A stretch of DNA of 64,000 bases from Anas platyrhynchos (Eukaryota; Chordata; Aves; Anseriformes; Anatidae). The translations under genes were made by a program, and so were the position numbers. Of this stretch, positions 55,419 through 62,900 are shown piece after piece. Position 1 is the stretch's first letter. Each line of letters starts with the position of its first letter. The DNA lies in contig NC_092587.1 of NCBI RefSeq assembly GCF_047663525.1, positions 40,043,001 through 40,107,000 of the forward strand. Reading direction: 5' to 3'. Under the pieces are notes generated by a model, which searched no databases, was not told the DNA's origin, and was given only the letters and a program-made list of their open reading frames with translations.

Positions 55419-56367
55419 CTTCATTAGGCTGAAACATATTTTAGTAGGTGAGATACCAGCGATATGTCTGTATATCTGAAAAGGTGGATTAGTTACTCAG
55501 TAAACTGTAATTAACGACTCTAAAGAGAGGAGCCAAATTACAAATTACAGCCTATTTTGTAAGTCTCCGACTAGCTCATTAGAGAATCCCCTTGCAGCTC
55601 TAACATCCAAGCATTAGCAGAATGATAATGGCAGATGTACAGAGATGTGGAAATTGGCTATTATGATTGCCAAGACAGCGAATCTAATCCTAGAAGATGC
55701 AGGGCACCTTCGATTTCAATTAGTCTCCAAGTAATAACTTTGTTAGGACAGCTGTAATCTACCTCCCCAGGCTTGTCGCACAACCTTTTCAAGGGCCAGA
55801 TCTGAGAGCAGTGCTCGGGGGTAACCACGGAGGATGGGGGAGGTCTGGGCTTTAACTCTGCCACATTTTGTGTGTCTGTGTGTGTGACCCAGACACCTGG
55901 GGGCAGGGGAAGGAAGAAGAGGACAAAAAGAGATCTCCGGTTACTCCTTACAGGGCTAGGAGTAAGCTCAGGTGCAGAGCAGACCAGAAAGGACCATTGC
56001 ATGCAGTAGCAAGTTCTGATTTCTCCTTTTGAGTGTCGCTTCAGTTTTGCCTGAAACACTTAGAGAAACAGCTTGAACCAAGATCGTGGGGGTTTTACAG
56101 TCAAACTATGTCTCGGTTACACAAACAATGGGGTGCTGGATGCGCAGCTTTGAAAGGTTTTGTTTACGCTCACGTAACTTGTCAAGGGGCCAGAAGCGGT
56201 TTTCCTCGCCGCGTTAGTTAAAATAAATAGCTCTGCGGCTGCAGCCTTTTACCTTGAGCCAGAGACGAGGGGCCCCGAGCTGGTCTGCCCCGCTCACGAG
56301 CACAACTCGTGCCGGAGAGCACCACGAAGCTGGCGCTGCCTGGAGGGTGCTCCCCGGGGATGCACAT

Positions 56368-56467
56368 GGGGTGTGCACCCTGGGAAGCACACATCCCATG
56401 GGGTGTGCATCCTGGATGCACATACATCCCACGGGATGTGCACCCGCAGGGTGCGTGCCCATCCCAC
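56368..56467. repeat. 32-34-bp minisatellite, three units
   Basis: Units start GGGGTGTGCACCCTGGGAAG (56368), GGGGTGTGCATCCTGGATGC (about 56400) and GGGATGTGCACCCGCAGGGT (about 56433). Each ends in ACATCCCA-like sequence. The unit contains the self-complementary GTGCAC/TGCACA core. It lies about 1.1 kb past the PHLDA1 stop and may be within or near its 3' UTR. Confidence 0.8.
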
Positions 56468-56750
56468 CCTGGTGAGCAGCTCCCAGCCGCGTTCGCTCGC
56501 GCCCACGGCCGAACTCCCGGCGGCTTGCGAGAGGCACAGGAAGACGCACCAGCTGTGCAATTAGCCCTTTGTTTTCCAACTTGGTGGCTTCATCAACATT
56601 TTTAGAGGCGAGATCGCACGCCTCTCTCAGCATCTGACAGTGCTGAACACCAAAATTAATCTAGTTTATCTCGGCTTAGGGGGGCTGTGACCAGAACGAT
56701 GCGTTTGGACACTAAGACATATGCGAGATGAATTTTAAACTAGGGGCTAC

Positions 56751-56756
56751 TTTAAT
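56751..56756 (-). terminator. Candidate poly(A) signal ATTAAA for PHLDA1 (proximal)
   Basis: The plus-strand TTTAAT reads ATTAAA on the minus strand, about 840 nt past the stop. It is a common variant hexamer. No transcript evidence is available and no clear GU-rich element was recognised after it. Confidence 0.2.
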
Positions 56757-57236
56757 GCGAGACATTTAAAAACTGCCATGAAAATAAGGTCGAGAGCCCA
56801 GACCGTTTACAAGCAGACAGAGCCTTGAACTCGGATGCTAAGAAACGCTCATAATTGGTTCTCAGCTCCTGCCCTCCGGCCTGAAGGAGCCGAAGCCTCA
56901 AACCCATCGCGGAATCCAGCCGTGATTCCTGCACCACCGAGGAATCGGGTTGGATTCCCCTCAGCTCATACGTCAAACAGATGGGTTTTAGTCTCGGAAC
57001 AACCCCCAGCATTACTTTTTTTTTGAATAACCAAGCGTGTATAGAATTTTATCGTCTTCCACCAGGCGTGTATTTTGAAAGAGAATCATTTAAAGCCCGA
57101 TTTGTAATCGCTCTTCTCACTGGGGAGAAGAGTTTTCACACACAGCATGGGTTTCAGCCAAATTCTGAGCCAGACATCACATTTTCCACGTTAGCGTAAT
57201 ACAGCATATTTCGGGTAAAACCGAAGGACTTTTTGT

Positions 57237-57591
57237 CACATCGCACGCGGCCGGGCTACCCGGGGCTTCTGCAGGGCGCTAACACACGCCCCGCTTTTTC
57301 CTTCGCCTTTTGGGCACAGCCTGCGCTCCGAAACGTCCTGCAAACAAGCCTTTGAAAACAAGAAGCCAACAAACGACCGAACTAATAAATAAGACACGGT
57401 AAAGTTACAGTACGTCACGTCTGCCTGAAGTCCCCGGGGCACCGCAGGATCCGTCCCGAGCTCCCCAAACCCGGGGCTGGAGGGGCTCCTGGGCGCAGGG
57501 GGCGGCCGGGCGGGGGGCTCCCGGCCGAGTCCGCTGGGTGCCCGGCTCGGGGGGCGGCCGGAGCCCCCCCGGGGGGGTGTCGGGGCCGGCG
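57237..57591 (-). other. PHLDA1: Proximal 3' UTR of PHLDA1
   Basis: This lies directly after the TAG stop in the direction of transcription. It is GC-rich for about 160 nt and then becomes U-rich, with one AU-rich nonamer. The full 3' UTR probably runs further, since mammalian PHLDA1 mRNAs have long 3' UTRs. The next hexamers in the correct orientation are ATTAAA at 56751-56756 and AATAAA at 55413-55418. A 3' UTR intron is possible and was not resolved. Confidence 0.6.
57384..57392 (-). promoter_or_regulatory. AU-rich element nonamer (UUAUUUAUU) in PHLDA1 3' UTR
   Basis: On the minus strand this reads TTATTTATT, matching the UUAUUUA(U/A)(U/A) nonamer bound by TTP/HuR-type proteins in unstable immediate-early mRNAs. 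It sits 200 nt past the stop codon. A weaker ATTTATTT stretch occurs on the same strand near 56222-56229. Function is inferred from the motif and gene class. Confidence 0.5.
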
Positions 57592-58074
57592 CTAGGCGGA
57601 GTTGGAGGCGCTGCGGATGCGGGGGCCGTGGGGCTGCTGCGCCAGGTGCTGCTGCTTCTGGCGGGTGGAGCGCACGGCCAGGATGGCCTGGCGGTTCTTG
57701 TACTGCACCATCTGCAGCGTGATCGCCGCGTTCCAGCCCTGCTCCTGCGCGCACCGAAAGTCGATCTCCTTGCCCTCGGCCATCACCACGGTGAAGTAGA
57801 CGTACTTGCCCTTCCGCTCCACGCAGTCCACCGTCTTCATGTTGGAGAAGTGCAGCTCCTTGATCTTGGCGGCCGGCTCGGCGCCCGGCGGCTGCTGCTG
57901 CTGCTGCTGCTGGGCCGGCTGCTGGGGCTGCGGCTGGGGCTGCTGCTTGGGGGACGCGAGGAGCAGCCCCTCCTCGGTGAGGATGCAGCGCTTCTTCTTC
58001 CAGAGCTGCAGCAGCCCGTCGCTCCTCTTCTCCAGCACGCCCTCCTTCACCGCCTTGCAGCCGCTCTCCAGCAT
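57592..58074 (-). CDS. PHLDA1: PHLDA1, pleckstrin homology-like domain family A member 1 (160 aa)
   Basis: Seen: a single-exon frame of 160 residues beginning [20 protein letters not shown] and ending SASNSA, with a TAG stop at 57592-57594. PH-like fold: strands 1-3 at about residues 9-40 ([19 protein letters not shown]); a Gln/Pro loop at 43-63 including Q55-Q61; the second half at 70-134 ([36 protein letters not shown]), then the helix with the PH-type Trp114 ([19 protein letters not shown]). Family knowledge: PHLDA1 (TDAG51/PHRIP) is a mostly cytoplasmic, phosphoinositide- and protein-binding regulator of apoptosis and growth-factor signalling, induced by stress. Start choice: this ATG (purine at -3) matches the internal MLES start of mammalian PHLDA1; the frame stays open upstream to 58492 but holds no ATG, only a GTG at 58318-58320. 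Odd: the long Pro-Gln and Pro-His tail of mammalian PHLDA1 is absent, leaving [18 protein letters not shown]. The remaining core is closely similar to mammalian PHLDA1, so the assignment is not in doubt. Confidence 0.97.
   Translation of the reverse strand: MLESGCKAVKEGVLEKRSDGLLQLWKKKRCILTEEGLLLASPKQQPQPQPQQPAQQQQQQQPPGAEPAAKIKELHFSNMKTVDCVERKGKYVYFTVVMAEGKEIDFRCAQEQGWNAAITLQMVQYKNRQAILAVRSTRQKQQHLAQQPHGPRIRSASNSA
57892..57912 (-). repeat. PHLDA1: Pure (CAG)7 coding repeat in PHLDA1
   Basis: Seven uninterrupted CAG codons encode Q55-Q61 in the loop that interrupts the PH-like domain, following a Gln-Pro alternating stretch ([10 protein letters not shown]). Mammalian PHLDA1 has a longer glutamine run in the same place. 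A pure trinucleotide run is prone to length variation. Confidence 0.9.
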
Positions 58075-58488
58075 CCTCCCGGCTCCGCGGGGGCTGGGCT
58101 CGGCGGGCGGCAGCCGGCACCAGCCCAGGAGCCGCCGCCGGAGCGCCCCGGCCCGCGGGATGCGGAGCGGCTGCCGCCCGTGGCGCGGCGTGGCTGCGCC
58201 CTGCCTCCCCGCCTGCCTCCCTCCCTTCCCCTCCCCTCCCTTCTCGCTCCCCTTTTTCAGCTCGCCTCGCCCACCCCGGCCGGAGCGACACCCAGCGGAA
58301 AGGGCGGCCCCCGCTGACACGCGGGGAGCCGGCGCCGCCCCGGCACCGCCGGCAAAGGGGGAGCCACAAGGGGAGCCCCCCGAGGCGGCCGGGATGGAGG
58401 AGTCGGGGCTCGGCGCTGCCAGGAGCCGCCCGCCCGCTCTGCTGCTGAGCCCGCAAGGGGAGGGATAAGGGGAAGCTCCGGGGAATGC
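58075..58488 (-). other. PHLDA1: PHLDA1 5' leader with an open, ATG-less upstream frame
   Basis: Reading upstream of the MLES start in the same frame, no stop appears until TGA at 58489-58491, giving 138 open codons without any in-frame ATG. The last residues before the ATG (GAGR) resemble the AGR that precedes MLES in the longer human PHLDA1 protein. Human PHLDA1 can be translated from an upstream ATG; here only a non-AUG start (for example GTG at 58318-58320) could do this. The sequence is very GC-rich, which by itself makes stops rare, so I treat it as 5' UTR. The transcription start is not visible. Confidence 0.6.
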
Positions 58489-58647
58489 TCACTGCTTCGA
58501 AACGTCAAGAAGAAACGCGTAACATGTCCAAACTAGCCCCCCACAAGACCCCTTTTCGTGGCGATCCTGCGCCGTTAGCACACAAGTGCTTATTGTTAGA
58601 TTCCTGCCCCCCGGCCAGCTTTTGGTTTATGTTTGCAGAAGGCATTT

Positions 58648-58655
58648 ATTTGCAT
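58648..58655. promoter_or_regulatory. Octamer motif ATTTGCAT / ATGCAAAT upstream of PHLDA1
   Basis: This is an exact POU-factor octamer, about 570 bp upstream of the PHLDA1 start codon and just outside the CpG island. A single 8-bp match can occur by chance; it is listed because of its promoter-proximal position. Confidence 0.3.
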
Positions 58656-58990
58656 AGAAAAGCGAAGTGACTGAGAGTTAAACTGTTTTAAAACTCTCTG
58701 ATGTATGAGATGCAAAATCAAGAGGCAGCATAACTGAATTTGGCACTGCCAGCTAACATAGGCTGAGCTCTGTATGTCCCTCTCTACTCAAGAGCACTGC
58801 TTTGCTTTTATTTATTTTTTATTTTTAAACATGTATTTAACAGAGCCATAAAAATGAAAACCACCCCCTCACCCTGCTCTTAGCAGCCAGGAAGGAGGTC
58901 AGGCTATGGCAGAGGGCAGCAGGAACAAAGAAAAAAAAATCAACATTGTTGATTGCTTCAATGGAGTTTCTCTCTGTTAGGCAAGAGGGA

Positions 58991-59144
58991 AACTATCAAA
59001 GTTTGAACTTCAAGCATAAAAGGTAAGTTAATTTTGATTAATTGTTTACCTCTCCATGATTTAAGTAGTGAAGGCAATTAAAAGTGATGTGGTTGTTTTA
59101 CCGTTCCTGCAGTAACTAGGAAGAAGCTCAAATCAGGAACAAAG
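58991..59144 (+). ncRNA. Possible divergent non-coding transcript (two splice-like exons)
   Basis: On the plus strand, AAAAG|GTAAGT (GT at 59023) is a near-perfect donor. It is followed 90 nt later by a pyrimidine-rich acceptor TTTTACCGTTCCTGCAG ending at 59112, and by a second donor AAAG|GTAAGC (GT at 59145). This would define a 32-nt internal exon at 59113-59144. Its direction is away from the PHLDA1 CpG island, as expected for a divergent lncRNA. The 5' end shown is arbitrary. There is no coding potential and no direct evidence of transcription. Confidence 0.15.
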
Positions 59145-59721
59145 GTAAGCTACTAGCTACAACAAGAAGATGGATTAATAGCTTAAAGGTCACTTTAGAG
59201 GCTAGTCCCTTCCCCTCAGGGCTTAGGATATGTACTAAAAGTTAGTCCATTCTCACAGGTCTCATGTTTATTTTATTAGAGGCACACACTCACACACACT
59301 CAATTTAAGAAGAGCTGAACATCACTCAGTTGTCTCAAGCTGTAGCTCATTGCCATTTCTACCTAAATTCCCCATGCAATTACCTGCATCTTCATCTACT
59401 GATGCTCACACAAGGAGCCTCACACACAGCTCAAAGGGAGTAAGAGAATCTCCCAGCTTTTCACATTTGTTCTGCATCTACTTAACTCTTGATTAAGTGT
59501 CAAAGTATTAACATTCATCCATATTCATCTATCGCAATCTACAACTTGATTAAAACATGAAGTTTGTAAGGCACAGGACACTGAACTACACCCACAGAAC
59601 ACCAGTTCCAACAAATCCATTTCCTAAAGGGGGGCTACAGAAAAGCTGGGGAGAGAGTGGAGCAACAGGACAAAGAGTAATGGTTTTAAGATCTAAATCT
59701 CCCATTTTTTATTAGCTATTA

Positions 59722-59926
59722 CGAAGAAATTCTTCCTTCAGGTGGTGAGGCCCTGGCACAGGCTGCCCAGAGCAGCTGTGGCTGCCCCATCCCTGGAGGT
59801 GCTCAAGGCCAGACTGGATGGGGCTTTGGGCAACCTGGTCTGGTGGGAGGTGTCCCTGCCCATGGCAGGGGGTTGGAACCGGGTAGGCCTTAAGGCCCCT
59901 GCCAACCCAAACCATTCTGTGACTCT
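59722..59926 (+). mobile_element. CR1 LINE, 5'-truncated 3' end
   Basis: It begins with the typical CR1 segment AAGAAATTCTTCC, then GGTGGTGAGGCCCTGGCACA and the long conserved CR1 3' UTR segment, and ends in CCATTCTGTGACTCT, a degenerate form of the ATTCTRTG tail repeat. The length of about 205 bp is typical of severely 5'-truncated avian CR1 copies. It lies about 1.6 kb upstream of the PHLDA1 start, in opposite orientation to the gene. Confidence 0.93.
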
Positions 59927-62900
59927 AATTGACCTGTACACTTCTGGTTGCTGCTTCATTACTCTAAGTGAACAGTCCTTTGCTTCCTAGCAAACACACT
60001 ACCCAGCAGCATGGCAACTACTGTAGAGTCCCACATGTTACTCTGCAGCAAGCATCCTTTTTTTTCCCCTGCAACACTGCACTGTAACATTTACATAGAG
60101 TGTGTTAACATGAGCTTTTTTTTTTTTTGCTTGTTCTCAGCACTGGGAGTAACTTGCAATTAATCAACCAAAAAACTGAGTACAGAAGGCCACAGAATTT
60201 CATCCTGTATATAGAAGGTGATTAAGTTTGTTCCATTTTGGCCTTCCATCATATAAAGCGCTCAGTTGTCTTGTAGCAAATGTTGGATGTCAGCTTTTTA
60301 ACCCAACTCTAAGCACCATGGACATACTCTGCTGATGTAGGTACTCACAACAACTGTTTATTCCTGGTGAAATTCACCTAAGCATGTGATCAAAAGTAAG
60401 CATGCAAAACATCCATTTCAAACTGTATTCTGTATGTCAACAAGTATTAACAGCCATTTAAAATACACTACATTTGACCAAAAACACCAGAGCAGTCAGA
60501 ATTTAGGAAACTCAGGTTAGAGGAAATACTGACAGTTTCATGGTAAAAACATGTCCCAGATTTTATTGCTCAGAACTCAAAGAACAACAAGCCTTGTTTT
60601 CCTAGATGGAAGTCACAGCTGAACTTCCTGAAACATTTCTTAAAAATTAGTATCTTGAAAACCCACATTCAACATGGTTAAGCCCACTACATGTCTCACT
60701 GAGGTTTTACATGACTTGTCTTTAAATATGTATTTAAACCACTGCAATGATATTAAATGATCTACAGCTGCTACCGTGAAGTTTCACTAAATACTGTGCA
60801 GGTTCTGCATGTGTTCCTGCTTTGAGAAAGTTCTGCTGATATAGCTGATGCACAGATGCCTCCTGCTGTCAAACCTGAAATACTACAACCTGAAAAAAAA
60901 TATTCCTGAAAGAATCTAAGATCCATTTTTCCCGTATTAAATGTTTCTTTTCGTTTAAATGCTCTAAGTTAATATTGGTAACACAAATATTTGGTCATTA
61001 AGTACATTCAGTCTCCTATATCATAAGCTCCCTAATTTAAAGGCTCCAGTAGAATAAATTCTGTATGTGTAAACTTAATTACTCTTACTGTAATTACTCT
61101 TAGTGTTCTTTTCAAACCCTGAGGCAAGTTAAAAACTGTTTTGGGAAGCCACCATGAAAGACTAAGAAGCCCATAATTTTAGTGTTCTCCTGGGTAATAA
61201 AAAAGAGCAACTTGATACCAACAATCAACTACTAATTTCAGAGATGCTAGATCCACACTGAGTGATAACACACTTCATTACATAGAAATAAATGGCTAAA
61301 ACAGCAAAAGGGTTAAGGGGGAAACTTAGAAGCATGATCTAGTCATTGCTGGACAGAAGGAAGATGAGAAAATAGACAGCCATTGAGAAATACATGACAA
61401 ATTGATGTGTTGCAATAGATTAAAACAATTATACCAAGTGCTTACTTCATAAACGATTTTCTTGACCTTTAGAGTCTCCAAGTAACTTCACTGGAACTTC
61501 CTGCTGACTGAACACTGAAGCACCGAGCAGGGAATCTGGAGCAGTCGTTTCCTTCTATGAATTCCTTCTTACCGATACCAGTGTGTATCTCTCAGTACAC
61601 CAGGCATAACCAGACGAAGTATTTACCCAAACTACCAGTTGCATTGCTCCAGGCTTTGGCATTCCCTACAAAGCATAGTATGACAGTACCAAACGGAGAA
61701 GCTGTGTGCAAGGCAGAGTCTGGCATTTTCCGGAGTTCCTTGCACTTCACAGGTAGCTGTCTTCCAAAAAAAATTATAAAGCACTTGAGCACCCACTGGA
61801 GAGCAAAGCCAGCCTGTAAGATGGTTTAAATGACCTGAAGTCTCTCAGCGTTGATCACCTAGTGCTGAGTAAGACATGCTGCGAGTTCAAACATACCGAC
61901 TGCTTTTCATCAGCTCCAGGATAAGCATCAAGTTTGGGTGGGTACTTGCAACACTTGAGCACACAGAAGTACGTCTGACAATAGCTGAAATTCAGGAGCA
62001 GAGGGGACTCTTCTTGCGATCTCAGCACACTTCAGTTAGATACCTATTGACACAACAAGAGCTCTTCCACTAAACCTCCACGCTCCTTTTGCGCCCACTT
62101 CTAGCATACGCCAAGTGGATCCAAATGTGGAATACCTTATCTTTCGCTTGGTGTGCTCTGCGCTTGCCTGCTTTGCTTGTTCGAATGTTCCTGCAAAAGT
62201 TGAGGGACACAGGCCACATGTGGAAGGCTAACAGCAGCCTAACAGAAGGATTTAAGAAGTGCTGAGATGGAAGCCATCACTTGACACAGCCTGTCATACA
62301 AAAACTTCCAACTCATCTTGATCTGACAGTGTAGGACCCTTACTATTTCCAGGAAATGGATTTATATTCACTTTAGGTAAGCATTAGTAATTAGAGATCA
62401 CTACTTTGACACTCAAATAACTCCAGGACTCAGTGCATCTCAAACAGAACTGATCAGTTCTGAAGTGCAGCCAAAGGTTGGGGTGGGTATCAGCTACTTC
62501 ACTAACCTGTGCAAGCAAACCTTTGACAGGGCTAAACCACCTGGAAAAGGCTACAGAAGAAAGGAGGAGCTGTAGAGCTGAATCCACCTTCCCCAACACC
62601 TGTGAAGCTTTAGTTCCACCCATAACACTACATAGAGAAATGCCTTTGTTATCAGACTGTCCCTTTTATACACAGCTCAGCATTTTGTTTCCACTGAGAA
62701 AGAATATCACATTGCAGTCCCCATACCCAGCACAACACAAGGCATCTGAGAAACAACTGCTGCACAGATGTTTGTGAATACAAAAATCTCTGGTGAATCT
62801 TGTACTCTCAATTTCTGATTCAGGTCTACAGCAGTGGGCCCTAAAACAAAGGGAAAGCTTAAGCATCAGCTTGAAGGCAAAGATGAACCCAGTAAGCTCT

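Larger units (their letters stand above)
55419..57236. other. PHLDA1 distal 3' UTR or immediate 3' flank
   Basis: No separate gene was recognised. It includes the 33-bp minisatellite, a TG-rich stretch at about 55866-55887, the ATTAAA candidate at 56751-56756 and a GC-richer part at 56220-56560. Whether it is transcribed as PHLDA1 3' UTR depends on which poly(A) signal is used. Confidence 0.5.
57237..58530. promoter_or_regulatory. CpG island covering PHLDA1 exon and promoter
   Basis: CpG dinucleotides are dense from the CGCACGCGGCCGGG stretch near 57243 through the coding region to about 58530, in sharp contrast to the CpG-poor flanks. This is the usual arrangement for a CpG-island promoter without a TATA box; I saw no TATAAA-type element on the minus strand just upstream. 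The island includes the whole coding sequence and the first part of the 3' UTR. A small AT-rich dip at about 57340-57420 carries the AU-rich element. Confidence 0.8.
58531..59721. other. PHLDA1 upstream flank; no coding gene seen
   Basis: CpG content drops quickly after 58580 and the sequence becomes AT-rich, with a (TTTA)-like run near 58806-58828. It contains splice-donor-like sites on the plus strand at 59023 and 59145 with an acceptor-like site ending at 59112, and a short CA-rich stretch at 59283-59300. No protein-coding exon was recognised. Confidence 0.6.

Noticed and set aside
56214..56633. 139-codon minus-strand frame with repeated HP/CAS segments
   Set aside because: Its repetitive part is the translated 33-bp minisatellite.
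57538..58468. Long plus-strand open frames opposite PHLDA1 (259 and 220 codons)
   Set aside because: Antisense shadows of a GC-rich exon, low-complexity Leu/Gly/Cys runs, no family match.
57236..58492. 418-codon open frame on the minus strand over the PHLDA1 locus
   Set aside because: It is in a different frame from PHLDA1, starts at GTG, and has Arg/Ala/Pro/Gly-rich content expected of an off-frame reading in a GC-rich island. The real frame there matches PHLDA1.
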